A stretch of 64,000 bases of DNA from Taxillus chinensis (lineage: Eukaryota; Streptophyta; Magnoliopsida; Santalales; Loranthaceae): contig CM042084.1 of the NCBI GenBank assembly GCA_023512835.1, forward strand, positions 11,404,842 to 11,468,841, read 5' to 3'. Under the pieces are notes generated by a model. That model did not search any database. It had not been told where the DNA came from and was given only the letters and a program-made list of their open reading frames with translations. Positions 1-11,514 of this stretch are shown piece by piece (position 1 is the stretch's first letter; every line of letters starts with the position of its first letter). The position numbers and the translations under genes are program-made.

Positions 1-780
1 AAGGATGGTTCACGGCCAGAGGTAGCCGAGGACTGGATTAGGTGGACAGAGGACATCTTTGAGATGATTGGGGTGCCAGATGAGGAGCGGGTGTGAGTGG
101 CGAAGCACTATCTGTTGGGTATCCCACGCAGGTGGTGGGAAGCCACTAGAGCTGTCCATGGCAGTCAGATGAGCTGGAGAGAGTTTGTTGAGCGCTTCTT
201 TGGGGAGTATTTTCTGAGCTCGATACAGTATGCCCGATGGAGAGAGTATTATGAGCTTCAGCAGGGTAGCCAGACTGTGGGTGAGTATGTGCAAGCCTTC
301 ACAGATTTAGGGCGGTTTGCTCTCGAGGCTTGGGAAAAGGAAACCCGTAAGATGCAAAACTTTATTCAGGGCTTGAGGCCATCTTTGAAAAACAAGCTGG
401 AACCGATGCAATTGACTATCTACAGAGAGGCAGTCGACAAGGCACTCATTAATAAGCAAGGTCAGGATCAGGCGAGAGCCCAGAGACCAGGCGGTTCGGA
501 AGGTCCGAGTAGGAAGAGGCAGAGTGGGGAGAGCAGTGCAGTTCATCCTGAGAGGAGGCAGGTGCAGAGGGTTTCCAACCAGGCGGTGGGACCCCGTGAG
601 AGTTCATCCAACAGGAGGCCAGGGGCCTGTTGGAGCTGTGGTTTGACTGGGTATGCATCGAGAGATTGCCCGAGGAAAAAGATGACATGCTTCCGATGTG
701 GGAAGGTGGGACATGGAGCTAGGGAATGTGTTACCCTTAGCTCAACCAACAGTGTAGGCCCTCGTCCGAGAGAGCAGTGA
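1..780 (+). pseudogene. gypsy copy A gag, 3' part
   Basis: This is the capsid/nucleocapsid part of a Ty3/gypsy polyprotein, cut by the window edge. The first bases already align with the middle of gag of copy B (about 45,120). An in-frame TGA at 94-96 replaces the CGA found in copy B, and frame is then open to the TGA at 778. The retrotransposon-gag core (FVERFFGEYF, LQQGSQTVGEY) is clear. Two CCHC zinc knuckles follow near the C terminus: the first, CWSCGLTGYASRDC, has Tyr in place of the zinc-binding His, and the second, CFRCGKVGHGAREC, is complete. In the living element gag packages the RNA. The loss of one knuckle and the internal stop argue that this copy is dead. Confidence 0.9.
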
Positions 781-843
781 TAAAGGAGGGCTCCATCTCA
801 GAGGTCGGTACAGCTAGTACAGAGCACGCAGACGCGACCTGCG

Positions 844-1830
844 GTGCAGCAGCCTCAGTGGGAGGCGCAAGGTCAGGTTGACCAGCGGGGCAAGGCCCTA
901 ATGGGCCAGGCTAGTGGCAGTGTGCCACGAGGGAGGACTTTTGCCCTTACCAACAGAGAGGCAGAGGTTCCACCAGTGGACGAGGCAGGACCGGGACCTT
1001 CAGTGGTGAGAGGTACTATTATCATTTCTCATAATATCTGTTCAGTTTTGATTGATACTAGTGCTACCCATTCTTTTATTTCATATGCTACGGTAGTTGG
1101 CTTGGAGTTAGACCAGGAGACAGTTAGTCAGTCTCTGATGGTTGCTTCACCTTTGGGTGGAATTGTGATACTTGAGAGTATCTGTCGTGCTTGTCCGGTA
1201 ACACTTGGGGGTGTTAACCTGTTGTGTGATTTGTATGTTATGGAGTTGGATGATTTTGATGTTATCCTGGGTATGGATTGGTTGGTCTCTGTGGAGGTTA
1301 AGATTGATTGTTTTCGACGGCGTATGACGTTCCTCACGCCAGAGGGCACGCGAGGTGTCTTTGTGGGTGAGTGGACTAAGGAGGCATGTAGGTTAGGACC
1401 TTTGAGGTATGGGTGGGGTGATGTGACCCACCAGTTTTCCAGCTTGACGTTGGTTGACAGGAGGAGAGAGGGGAAGACTGTTTTGCCACCCATTGTAGAT
1501 CAGTTCCCGGATGTGTTTCCTGAGGACTTGGTCAGTTTGCCACCCGTGAGGGAGGTAGAGTTTTTGCTTGAGTTGTTGCCAGGGACAACACCTATTAGGT
1601 TGGCGGCCTATCGGATAGCGCTGACAGAGCTTAGAGAGCTCAAGAGGCAGATAAATGATCTATTGGCACGAGACTTTATTAGGCGGAGTAACTCACCGTG
1701 GGGCGCTCCAGTGTTGTTCGCCAAGAAGGCGGATGGTTCACTTCGGTTGTGTATAGATTACCGGAAGCTGAACCAGGTGACTGTGAAGAACAGGTATCCA
1801 TTGCCGAGGATCGATGATCTGTTCGATTAG
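844..1830 (+). pseudogene. gypsy copy A protease and RT N-terminal half
   Basis: The aspartic protease comes first. Its active site reads [11 protein letters not shown], so the normal D-T-G is D-T-S here (copy B keeps D-T-G). The LGMDWL motif follows, and then the start of the reverse transcriptase with [31 protein letters not shown] and [11 protein letters not shown]. The frame ends at TAG 1,828-1,830, where copy B has CAG, and a second stop follows two codons on. RT residues therefore continue in the same frame beyond the stop. This looks like decay by point mutation, not a programmed stop. Confidence 0.9.
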
Positions 1831-2328
1831 TTTTGAGGTGCGAGATGGTTTTCCAAGATAGACTTGAGATCTGGATACCATCAGTTGAGGGTTAGGGAGG
1901 TAGATATCCCTAAGACCGCGTTTAGTTGTCGTTATGGGCATTATGAGTGGCTTTTGATGCCATTTGGGCTCACGAATGCTCATGCAATGTTTATGGGATT
2001 GATGAACCAGGTGTTTGCTCCATATTTAGATATGTTCGTTATGGTGTTCATCGATGATATTTTGGTCTATTCAGCGACTAAGAGGGAGCATGAGGAGTAT
2101 TTGCAGGTTGTGTTGCAGACCTTGCGGGAGCACCGGTTGTACACGAAGTTCACGAAATGTGACTTCTGGTTACAACAGGTACACTTCTTGGGGCATGTGG
2201 TATCTTCGGAGGGTATCACAGTGGATCCTGAGAAGATCAAGGCGGTTATGTCATGGAAGAGGCCCACGAATGTGTTTGAGATTCGTAGCTTCTTTGGTTT
2301 GGCAGGCTACTATCGGAGGTTCGTGTAA
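1831..2328 (+). pseudogene. gypsy copy A RT catalytic half
   Basis: This continues the reverse transcriptase after two nonsense codons. Motifs in order are [33 protein letters not shown], the catalytic FIDDILVYS (F-x-D-D version of the YxDD box), [16 protein letters not shown] and [15 protein letters not shown]. The frame stops at TAA 2,326-2,328, where other copies read on into the thumb/RNase H linker. The palm and both catalytic aspartates are intact, but the enzyme is split from its N-terminal half. Confidence 0.9.
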
Positions 2329-2344
2329 GATTTTTCCAGTGGCA

Positions 2345-3183
2345 GTGGGCTCCCTATGACGAACCCGACGAGGAAGGGAGTTCCTTTTGTTTGGTCCGAT
2401 GGGTGTGAGAGTGCTTTCATGGAGCCGAAGGCACGATTGACCTCAAGACCTATCTTGATTCTCCCACGAGGGTGTGCCTTTTGAGGTGTATTGTGATGCT
2501 TCCGGGTGGACGGGTTGTGTGTTGATGCGGGCTCGACAGTGATCGCTTATGGATCTAGGTAGTTAAGACCACATGAGCGAACTATCCTACGCATGATTTG
2601 GAGTGCAGGTGATCTTTGCTTTAAAGAGTTGGCAGCATTATCTCCTTGGGGAGAAATTTGTGGTATATACGGACCACAAGAGCTTGCGATATCTTTTCTG
2701 CCGAGACTTGAACCTTAGGCAGAGGCGGTGTGTGGAGTATCTGCAGCAGTTTCAGTTTGATATGATGTATACCCCTGGGAAGGGTAATGTGGTAGCAAAT
2801 GCTCTGAGTAGTAAGAGCAGGGCCGTGGTGGCCCATTGTGCCATTAAGGAATGAGAGATGATGGGTCAGTTGGCAGCGATGAGGTTGCAGATGGTGACCA
2901 ACGAGGGGCGAAGGATCCTCAGTGTTGTTGTCACAGTCCCTGAGTTACAGCGTAGGATCATAGAGGATCAGCTGGGGGACATTGATTGTGAGGTCATCAG
3001 GGAAAGGATTCAGACTGGGTAGACATCTTTTGATTGGATTGAGGATGCAGAGCATATATTGAGGTATAGGGGTCGCCTGATAGTTCCCACTTCTCTTCAG
3101 GATGAGGTTCTTTGGGAATTTCACCAGTCGAGGTTAGCTGTACATCCTAGTGGGACCAAGATGTACCATGCCATGAGGAGGTA
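2345..3183 (+). pseudogene. gypsy copy A RNase H and truncated integrase
   Basis: RNase H is read clearly from 2,603 ([40 protein letters not shown]), after a frameshifted stretch at 2,345-2,600. A TGA at 2,852 and a TAG near 3,020 interrupt what follows. The integrase N terminus, with a VHPSGTKMYHAMRR segment of the HHCC zinc-finger region, ends abruptly at about 3,183. The DDE core, chromodomain and 3' LTR are missing, and repeat R1 begins at the break. Copy A is thus a 3'-truncated element. Confidence 0.8.
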
Positions 3184-3185
3184 GT

Positions 3186-3600
3186 ATTTCTCGAACCGAA
3201 ATCCTTATTTTCCGATTCGAAGTCTTTATTTTTCGAACCGAAGACCTATTTTCCAAACAGAAGTCCTTATTTCTTGAATCGAAGTCCTATTTGTCCGAAT
3301 CGAAATTCATCCCGAACCGAAATTCATTCCAAATCGAAGTAAACACGTTATCTTTTCGAATGCAACGATCAATAAAGACAAAAATTGATCGAACCGAAGT
3401 TCATCGAATTATTTTAAACACGTTATCTACTACGAACGCAAGTAATAATTTCACACATCCAAACACATCAGCTATCACATTAATCCGATTAATGAGTTCA
3501 GTAGATAATTTCGATCCAATATCGGAGCCCATATTTAAATATTTAAATATTTTGAATTTTGAATATGAGATTTAAACAAATTTTAATAACCTAAAACATA
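3186..3600. repeat. repeat R1, copy 1 (degenerate 21-bp tandem)
   Basis: The first 130 bp consist of decayed units of about 20-21 bp, close to ccttattttccgaaccgaag. They run into a unique tail with cgatcaataaagac, a run of aaacacgttatc and cacatcagctatcac. The same tandem-plus-tail arrangement recurs at 18,955-19,345, so this is a dispersed element and not a local tandem array. I see no coding potential, TIR or LTR. Its class is unknown. It sits exactly at the break of gypsy copy A. Confidence 0.7.
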
Positions 3601-3639
3601 TGTGATTTCTACTAGAGTTATGTCGAATAATTACAAACT

Positions 3640-3860
3640 TTTTATATGTTTTATTTTTCTATATACTATTCTTCTGTGCAGACGAGAGGGGAGAGGGAGG
3701 CGCAGACGAGACACGAGGGGGCGGCATCGCTATCCGTAATTAGTCCACCAGAGGTTAGTGGTTTGTTTTTGATTTGGATTCACCTCCCCCCATCTCCGCC
3801 TACTTCACAAACCCTAACTGATAAATTAGCTACCAGTCATCAATTACTTTGATATGAGTG
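3640..3860 (+). promoter_or_regulatory. possible promoter and 5'-UTR exon of uL6m
   Basis: A TATA-like ctatatact (3,659-3,667) is followed by a GC/purine-rich leader-like stretch and a good plant splice donor, cagag/gttagt, at 3,753/3,754. The uL6m coding exon downstream is preceded by a splice acceptor, so an upstream non-coding exon must exist. This is the best candidate I see on the same strand. The joining is inference. A transcript would be needed, and the true first exon could lie elsewhere between here and 11,900. Confidence 0.3.
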
Positions 3861-4867
3861 GTTTAGTAAATTTGTGCTTAGTTTATGATTTTTGGATTGT
3901 ATTAGCATTCATCATCATGTTTTGGTGCCAATGGTTTTTAAAAAAAAAGACATTTTTGAACCCTTGGAGCTGGGTTTTGCATTTTTGGATTGAGTGAATT
4001 TTAGATGCCCAATCCATCGTTAAAGTTCTTTCATTTTTTTTTGTGTCTTCCGGTTATCTTATTGTGTATTGCGATTAATTGTATGTGAAATGGTATGATT
4101 CATATATTCGCTGCCTTAGAATTCATGTTAGCATAACACGCGTCCTGTAGAATCCCAATATCTGTGCACTTCATACTTATTAACATTGTGGTCAGTGATG
4201 CAGTGAAATGATATTAGTATTTCACTGTCGACCAGTAGCATTTCACGGAAGAGTTTTTCTTGTCAGCATTAAACAGAATGCAATTTTCCATTGCTTTCTG
4301 GGTTTTGGGAATCCCTTCTTTTCAAATAAAGAACCTCAAAGGGTTCCTTAAGGTCAGGAAATTGGCAAAAGCTGTGTCAGATTCACTCTCAAATTAAACC
4401 CTGTTTGAACTGACCACAATTGTTTTCAAAACCTCGTATTCCGCATAGCTTGTTGCATCCGTCATGTCATGTCTTTTTCAAACCTTTGGATTCATCCTTT
4501 GATCTTTCTATGGTCCTTCATTTTACCCAAATCCGTTATTTTCCCAAGAGTACTTCCCGTACATGTACCATGTCACTAAAGTACATCTGATGAGAGAATC
4601 AAGTTTTTTTTCTTTTTTCTTTTTTGTGTCGTTAAGTACCACACAACAGAATAAAAAAGAAGGAAAAAGGGTCATCTCAAATTTTGTATGTATGTAGCTG
4701 TGCATGGTTTTGTTGCGTGCGAAAGATGTAAGCGAAAAATATAGAATTCTAAAATTGGTTGTGGTGGCTCTTGGAGGACTCAAAGCCTGAGGCTTCCTTG
4801 TGGCTCTTCACCTAAGAATCTTAAAGTTAGACAGGGGAACTATGGGCAATGCATTGGAAGTTGAGTT
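3861..4867. other. T-rich non-coding stretch, intron-like
   Basis: There is no supported coding sequence. The T-rich composition with short poly-T runs on the plus strand is typical of plant introns. It lies between the possible first exon and the TIR transposon at 4,868. No RNA gene or repeat was recognised. Confidence 0.4.
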
Positions 4868-6585
4868 CATGGTTCCTATCACGGTCGCGTCAGTCATCGC
4901 ATCGCGATCGCGGATGTCGCGTTGCATCTCGGGTGAGATGCAACTTTAGGCATTATATAATGTTTAATTAATTTTTAAAAAATTATAGAAAAATTAGAAA
5001 AAATTAGACAATCATATTTGAATCATTAAATAATGTAAATATATGATTTAGATAACATAATATGAGTTATTATAGTAAAAAAAGTGCTAACGCATTATTG
5101 AAGCATTAAAATAAATATATTATTATATTTTCATGATTTATAATATAACACATGAATTTTTTATTGACATTTAACTTTTACAATATTTATTTAACAATAG
5201 AATAGGTAATTATTAATTAAAATGTATAATTTTAAATAAAAATAACTCTTAATATTAATTTAATAATATCTATTTACTTAAATTAACTAAATGCATTAAA
5301 AATTATAATTTGAAGTTAAATTTATAGTGCACTTATTTTATTTGACATCCTAAAATAAAAAAATATTATAATTATTGATCAAAATAATTTATACAAATAT
5401 AATAATTTAATAAATAATATTATTTTTATACTAATTAATTTATATTAATAATATTTCTATATAAAAATAAGATATAAAATATAAATTAATAGACATAAAA
5501 CATATTAAACTATTTTAATTATAATTATAATTTAAATTTATAGTTATCAATAAATATACTAATTTATGCTATTTTTATCAATTAATATTATGAATTAATA
5601 TACAAATTAATGCTATCTTTGTAAACAAGCTATACTAATTCATTTAACAAATTAAAAATAAAAATATCAAGTTATACTAAGAATAACTCGTGGTAATTAT
5701 TAATTGAGTTATGTAATTATAAATTAAAATAATTTTTAATATTAATTTAATAATATCTATTTAAGTAAATTAACTAAATGCATTCAAAATTCTAATTTAA
5801 AGTTAAAATTTTAATTAACTAAATAATTTATAAAATAAAATAACTAATAATATGCTAAATAATGAATTTTATTTAATTTCTTTTATATAATTAGATTCAT
5901 ATAATGAATTCTATTTAATTTCTTTTATATAATTAGATTCATATAATGAATTATTGATACGATAACACCTCGTCGAGTTAAAAATTAATAAATAATAGAT
6001 ATTAAATAATTTAATAGCTAACCAATTATAAAAATCAATAGCTAACCAGTTATACGATTTAAAAATCTTTTAAATAATTCATTATACGATTTAGATAAAT
6101 TAATTATCGATTCAGATCTGGTCGCGTTGATCGGCAGCGAGCAGCGCGCAGGGGGCGCGGGCAGCGAGCAGCTTCGACAGCGAGCAGCGCAGATCTGTGA
6201 AGAAGAAAGAAGAAGGTGTCGATTGGAGAGGCAGATCCGCGACTGGTGAAGCTTAAAAAGAAGCAGAAGGAGAAAAAAGTTCGTGCCTCTTGCGTCGCGG
6301 AGGGTCGGCGTCCGCTGGCGTTGCGTTGACGTGCCATTTACGGTAAGTTTCTGCCTTCCCGTTGGACGAGGACGTCGGCGGCTCGCGAGTCAATGACGCG
6401 ATATCGGCCGAGATACGTCGACTATACTGAATATCGGCGTCGCGTGACGTCTCGTCCGATATATCGGACGAGATGAATGAGATGAACCGATTTGTTGTAT
6501 CGTCCCTAAATCTCGTATCGCAAGCTGCCGATACCTGGTTGAAACGGCCGAGATACGGACATCTCGGCCGATACTGCGAACCATG
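4868..6585. mobile_element. non-autonomous TIR transposon, GC-rich ends and AT-rich core
   Basis: The ends form an imperfect terminal inverted repeat: catggttc at 4,868-4,875 and gaaccatg at 6,578-6,585, with weaker matching for about 25 bp inward. The hexamer ttgagt lies just outside on both sides (4,861-4,866, one base from the left TIR, and 6,586-6,591), consistent with a target duplication. The roughly 1-kb core is very AT-rich and non-coding. The right subterminal 500 bp are GC-rich, with three copies of cagcgagcagc (6,130-6,195), repeated gagatacg/tatcggccgag motifs and a 24-bp perfect palindrome at 6,450-6,473. No transposase is visible. The superfamily is uncertain (hAT or Mutator-like are possible). 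Confidence 0.5.
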
Positions 6586-6591
6586 TTGAGT

Positions 6592-6877
6592 CTCAAGGAA
6601 ATTGTAGCATTGATATCATGGAGAGGCTGCTATTTCTACTAATTATAGAATTTGATTCCCGTGCCTGTTTTTTTTTTTTTTTAAATATTACACAATGGTA
6701 TGTTGGTAAGCAGAATCTTACTTCTAGAGATCTCTTGGTGTCAAATCAATTACATATTTGAGTCTATGATTTTTCAATGCTAGACCTGGTAATTGGTAAG
6801 CTGTGAGATGAAGTTGCATTATAATACTCTGTTCCTTTTCATGAATGTTAGTTAGCAAGCAACATTAATATGACATC
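6592..6877. other. intron-like DNA between two insertions
   Basis: This is unique, T-rich, non-coding sequence between the TIR transposon and the copia element. It probably belongs to the same host intron as 3,861-4,867 and 11,520-11,920. Nothing else is recognised. Confidence 0.35.
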
Positions 6878-6882
6878 TGGGT

Positions 6883-7149
6883 TGTTGATCTAAAAGAAAG
6901 GTTACGAAAAGGAGCTGGGGAAAAATCAGTTTATTCATTAAAAGAAGATGGCTATATAGCCTTACAAGCAGAGCAGTTGCAGAAAAAACATTTAAAAAAT
7001 ATCCCATGATTTCACGACTCCTATAAAGTGGAACGGCTAGCGCACCAAGTCAAATTACAATTAAGAGATCCTATTTAATAGGAATTATTAAACTCACTAT
7101 CAGACTAGGAAACCATATCCTAACAACCCATACGGCTAAAACCTTAACA
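6883..7149 (-). repeat. copia 3' LTR
   Basis: This 267-bp repeat matches 11,248-11,514. On the plus strand it begins TGTTGATC and ends CCTTAACA. Six transitions separate it from the 5' LTR, among them a CG/CA difference. The outer flank is the target duplication TGGGT. Confidence 0.96.
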
Positions 7150-7160
7150 TCCTCCCTTAA
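7150..7160 (-). other. copia polypurine tract
   Basis: Read on the minus strand this is TTAAGGGAGGA, directly abutting the start of the 3' LTR. It is the standard primer site for plus-strand DNA synthesis and fixes the element's orientation. Confidence 0.85.
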
Positions 7161-7177
7161 ACTGCATGCCAACTGCA

Positions 7178-8677
7178 TCAGTTTATATCAGTAATAGAAT
7201 AGACTCCCAATAGTTCACGTAACCTCACAAAGATATCATGCTTCAATGGTTTAGTCATTATATCTGCAACTTGATTCTGAGTTTGACAATGAGTCACTTC
7301 CACAACACCCTTGCTGGTAAGTTCTCGAATGAAGTGAAAACGTACATCAATATGTTTGCAGCGACCATGTAGCACTGGATTTTTGCAGAGCTTAATAGCA
7401 GAACTGCTGTCACAGTGTATTGTGGTAGAGCCATCTTGATTATGTTCCAACTCCTGCAAAATTCTACGTATCCACACTGCTTGGCAAGCACACAATGCTG
7501 CTGCAATGAACTCGGCCTCAGTGGTGGACAATGTCACTATGGGTTGTTTCTTTGAAGACCATGATACAGCTCCTGAACTTAATATAAATACATAACCCGA
7601 AGTGCTTTTCCGATCTTCAACATCACTAGCATAATCACTATCAGAATATGCCTTAAGACCTTCAACTCCTCCCTTCTTGTACAACACCCCAAAATTGATT
7701 GTTCCTTTTAAATACCTGAACACCCTTTTTGCAGCTTGTAAATGAAGTTCAATGGGACATTCCATGTATCTGCTAAGAAGACTTACTACAAACATCATAT
7801 CAGGCCGAGTAGCAGTTAAATACAATAAACTTCCCACAATTTGTTTGTAAAGTGTGCTATCTATTTTCGATCCATCATGGTCCTTACACAGCTTTGTACC
7901 AGGGACAATGGGACTGTTAACAGAATTACAGTTGGTCATCTGAAACCTTTCCAATATTTCTTGAGCATATTTCTGTTGCCCAATAAATATTCCATTCGAA
8001 CTCTGCAAAACTTTAATGCCCAGAAAGTATCTTATCCTTCCCAAATCAGTTATATCAAATTCATTCATCATAGATTGCTTAAACTCATCAAACAGATTCT
8101 CATCATTCCCAGTGAATATTAAATCATCAACATAAAGACATACAATCAGAATATTACCTCCACCTCCAATTTTGATGAACAATGTATGTTCGTAAGGACA
8201 CTTCTTGAAGCCTTGATTTATAAAGTAGGATTCAATTCGGCTATACCAAGCTCGAGAGGCTTGTTTGAGTCCGTACAATGCTTTCTTTAGCTTATACACC
8301 ATTTGCTCTTTTCCCCTTTTTACATAGCCAAGAGGTTGCTCCACATAAATTTCTTCATTAAGCTCTCCATGCAAGAATGCTGATCTCACGTCTAGTTGAT
8401 AGATAACCCATTTGTTTTGAGCTGCAAGAGAAATGACCAATCTAATGGTATCCAAACGAGCTACTGGTGCAAAGACTTCAGTATAGTCTATGCCATGTTG
8501 CTGTGTGTATCCCTTTGCTACAAGACGAGCCTTGTGTTTATCCACTTCACCATTGTCTTTAAGTTTTGTCTTGAAGATCCATTTAACTCCCACCTTTTTC
8601 CCTCCTTGGGGCAATACACTGAGCTCCCATGTGTTATTTCTCTCTATTGCATCAATTTCTATGTCCATAGCGTTCTG
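7178..8677 (-). pseudogene. copia reverse transcriptase-RNase H
   Basis: This is the best preserved part of the element, 496 codons open from the Met at 8,668 to the stop at 7,178. Copia RT motifs are in order: NTWELSVLP, GVKWIFKTKLK, KARLVAKGYTQ, QLDVRSAFLHG, YGLKQASRAWY and the catalytic CLYVDDLIFTG. RNase H follows with AYSDSDYASDVEDRKSTSGY, TLSTTEAEF and IHCDSSSAIKL, then KHIDVRFHFIRE and QVADIMTKPL. A TGA at 8,678-8,680 separates it from integrase in the same frame, where a Trp codon is expected. The enzyme domain looks catalytically intact but would not be made as part of a full polyprotein. Confidence 0.95.
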
Positions 8678-9821
8678 TCACTTCTCACTTTTTACTGCTT
8701 CATCATAGCTTATTGGATCACTGTCTATATACAACGCCAGAAATGCAGAATTTTCATCTGTAACATTTTCGTCTTCAGATATTCCCTCACCACTGACATA
8801 ATCTTGCATCCAACTTGGTGGTCTTCGTATTCTGCCCTCTTCTGAGTGTGATGATTGAGCTTCTGTTGGTGTCTCAATCTCTCTTTCATTCACATTCGTG
8901 TCTGTTGCTGTTGCATTTTCATTTGGCCTTAAGTCTTCTTCACCTGAGTTGTCTGTATGGCTATCGCCCCACTCTAAGTCAATCAAAATGATTTCTTCAT
9001 AACTAGTATCCCAATTCCAGTGTTCTTCTTCTTCAAATTTCACATCTCTGCTGATTATGATCTTCTTTGATTTTGGATCAAATAATCTGTATGCCTTTGA
9101 TTCCTCACTAACTCCAAGAAAGATGCACTTGAAGCTTTTCTCATCTAACTTTGTTCTTTGATTGTCAGGAATATGGACATATGCTGTACAGCCAAAAATC
9201 CTAAAATGAGAGACTGAAGGTTTGATTTTACTCCAAGCTTCTTCAGGGGTGGTGTTGCTGACAGCCAATGTAGGACTTCGATTCAGCACATGGACTGACC
9301 AGTTAACAGCCTCTGCCCAGAGAGTCTTAGGCAACTTCTTCTCGGTTAACATGCATCTAACCATATTCATAATGGTCCTATTTTTCCTCTCTGCCACACC
9401 ATTTTGTTGTGGTATATATGCTACTGTGAGTTGCCTTCGTATGCCATGTTTAGCACAAAAATTAGTGAACTCATTGGAATTAAATTCACCTCCACGATCA
9501 GTCCTTAACCCATTTAAGGAAACCCATGATTCCTTCTCTACGAGACTTAAAGCTTTTAAAAACATTAAAAGCTTCTGATTTTTCTGATAGGAAATAGACC
9601 CAAACTTTCCAACTGAAATCATCAATGAAGCTTATAAAATACCTCTTGTTGCTACTTGAGATGGGATTGATTGGTCCGCATATGTCTGCATGCACAAGTT
9701 GGAGAACTCGAGTTGCCTTCCATATAATGGATGATGGAAAAGGATCTCTAGACTGCTTTCCTATTATGCATTCTTCACACAACTTCATAGGAGACTTAAT
9801 TTGAGGTAGCCCATGCACCAT
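8678..9821 (-). pseudogene. copia integrase
   Basis: The zinc-finger end (CEECIIGKQSRDPF) and the first catalytic Asp (VHADICGP) lie in the 9,498-9,821 frame. The second Asp (LRTDRGGEF) and the Glu (QQNGVAERKNRTI) lie in a different frame from 9,625 down to 8,678, so one frameshift sits near 9,545. The C-terminal part carries the copia FRIFGCTAYVHIP and KCIFLGVSEESKAYRLFDP region and an acidic linker to RT. A TAA at about 9,831 separates it from the protease segment. All three DDE residues survive, but they are split over two frames. Confidence 0.92.
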
Positions 9822-9830
9822 ATTTTGTTG

Positions 9831-10556
9831 TTAAAGGGTCTTCAATCCATTATAGTGTAAATGACCATATCTGCGATGCCAAACCCTAGCTGTATCTTCT
9901 GTTATAGTGTTGTAGCACTTCTGTTTATTTGTTTGGCATTGAGCAGGTACAATAAACATTCTATTTGATGACATTGTGGTCTCAATAATTATTCCTCGAT
10001 CAGGATGAAAGATCTTGCACTTCCCATTTTTAACAAGAATTGCAAGTCTCTTCTCTTGAAGCTGGCCAATGCTCAATAAATTATTTGTGAGATCAGGCAC
10101 ATAAAAAATACCAGTGAGTACCTGAGTATTTCCATTGATCCAGAGCTTGGCATTTCCTTTCCCCATGACTTTCATATTTGTGTCATTTCCAAGCTTTACT
10201 GTCTCTCTAAAATCCTCATCTAGATCCCAAAACAACTCCTTCTTTCCACACATATGGTTATTGCACCTTGAATCCAAGAACCAATCTTCATCTGAACTGG
10301 TTTTCTTTTCTTCAACATAAGCCATCAGGAGCATCTCTTCACTTGTCTCAGCAAAGTTTGCTCTAGTCTCCTTCTTTGGATATTCTTTGATCTCCTTTTT
10401 TGGGCATTCATATTGGAAATGCCCAAGTTCATGACAGTTGTAGCACTCTACAGTGGACTTATCAAAACTCTGCCTATCGCGTCCTCTTCCTCTCCCTCTA
10501 AAGGCACCACAGCCTCTGCCTCTTCCTCCAGAGTTTTCATCATAGGTCACCTTCAA
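9831..10556 (-). pseudogene. copia nucleocapsid knuckle, protease and GAG-pre-integrase
   Basis: An RG-rich stretch precedes the CCHC knuckle CYNCHELGHFQYEC. The protease active site reads WFLDSRCNNHMCG, with Arg where D-S-G normally has Gly, which should kill the protease. The LLSIGQLQEK segment and the GAG-pre-integrase motif RVWHRRYGHLHYNGLKTL follow before a stop. The reading frame differs from the upstream gag frame (10,553-10,750), giving a frameshift near 10,580. Confidence 0.92.
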
Positions 10557-11170
10557 AGCGTGTTCTTCCGCACTTGTATGAAAAGGCTACTTTGTAACTC
10601 ATCAATAGACATAATTTCCACATCATTAGACTCCTCAATAGCACAAACAACATAATCAAATTTTGGTGTCATAGAACGCAAAATCTTTTCAATGATAGTA
10701 ACATCATGTATTTGCTCACCGTGAATGCGTTTCTTGTTAGCTATCGTCAAAGTTCAAGCAAAGTATTCATTCATAGATTCACCGGTCTTCATCTGTAAAA
10801 TCTCCCATTCCTTTCGAAGTGTTTGCAACTGTGCACGCTTAACTCTTGTTGTGCCTTGATACTTCTTCTTCTTCAGCGAATCCTAGATATCCTTAGCTGT
10901 GTCCTTGTTGAGAATTGTTTCCATGAGGGCTCGATCTATGGCTTGGAACAGGTAGTTCTTAGCTTTAAGATCCTTCGATCGCTGATCATCAATGGCTTTC
11001 CTCTGAGCTTCTGTCAGAGGTACTCCTTCTGCCACTATAGGCACCCCTTGTTCGATCAAAATCCAATATTCTTTTGATCGTAAGAAATTCTCCATCAACA
11101 TGGACCAGTGGTCATAATGTCCATCAAACTTTGGAATTGATGGTTGCACAAAGCTTGCTTCTGTCGACAT
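10557..11170 (-). pseudogene. copia gag N-terminal part
   Basis: The likely start is the ATG at 11,168-11,170. The gag begins IPKFDGHYDHWSMLMENF, typical of the UBN2-type gag of plant copia elements, and runs to a TAG near 10,885. It resumes in the same frame (SDLKAKNY before the stop; ANKKRIHGEQIHD, IIEKILRSM after it), with a second nonsense codon near 10,755. Both stops fit single transitions of Trp and Arg codons. It lies about 60 bp inside the PBS, the usual spacing. Confidence 0.88.
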
Positions 11171-11233
11171 CTTGACACTTGACACTCCTACAAACAGCTA
11201 CAACTTCGCACGAATCTAGCAAACCTATGCAAG

Positions 11234-11245
11234 GCTCTGATACCA
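11234..11245 (-). other. copia primer-binding site (tRNA-iMet)
   Basis: On the minus strand this is TGGTATCAGAGC, the complement of the 3' end of plant initiator-methionine tRNA. It lies two bases inside the 5' LTR and identifies the 11,248-11,514 repeat as the 5' LTR. Confidence 0.92.
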
Positions 11246-11247
11246 AA

Positions 11248-11514
11248 TGTTGATCTAAAAGAAAGGTTACGAAAAGGAGCTGGGGAAAAACCAGTTTATT
11301 CATTAAAAGAAGATGGCTATATAGCCTTACAAGCAGAGCAGTTGCAGAAAAAACATTTAAAAAATATCCCATGATTTCACGACTCCTATAAAGTGGAACG
11401 GCTAGCACACCAAGTCAAATTACAACTAAGAGATCCTATTTAATAGGAATTATTAAACTCACTATCAGACTAGGAAACCATATCTTGACAGCCCATACGG
11501 CTAAAACCTTAACA
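11248..11514 (-). repeat. copia 5' LTR
   Basis: This 267-bp partner of 6,883-7,149 has TG/CA ends and is followed by the target duplication TGGGT at 11,515-11,519. Confidence 0.96.

Noticed and set aside
1828..1836. Programmed stop readthrough between the two RT halves of copy A
   Set aside because: Copies B and D read through with sense codons, and two stops occur close together, so it is decay.
6104..6337. 77-codon minus-strand frame rich in Arg and Ser
   Set aside because: It lies in the GC-rich subterminal part of the TIR transposon; no domain and no gene context. It may be a captured fragment but is not supported as a gene.
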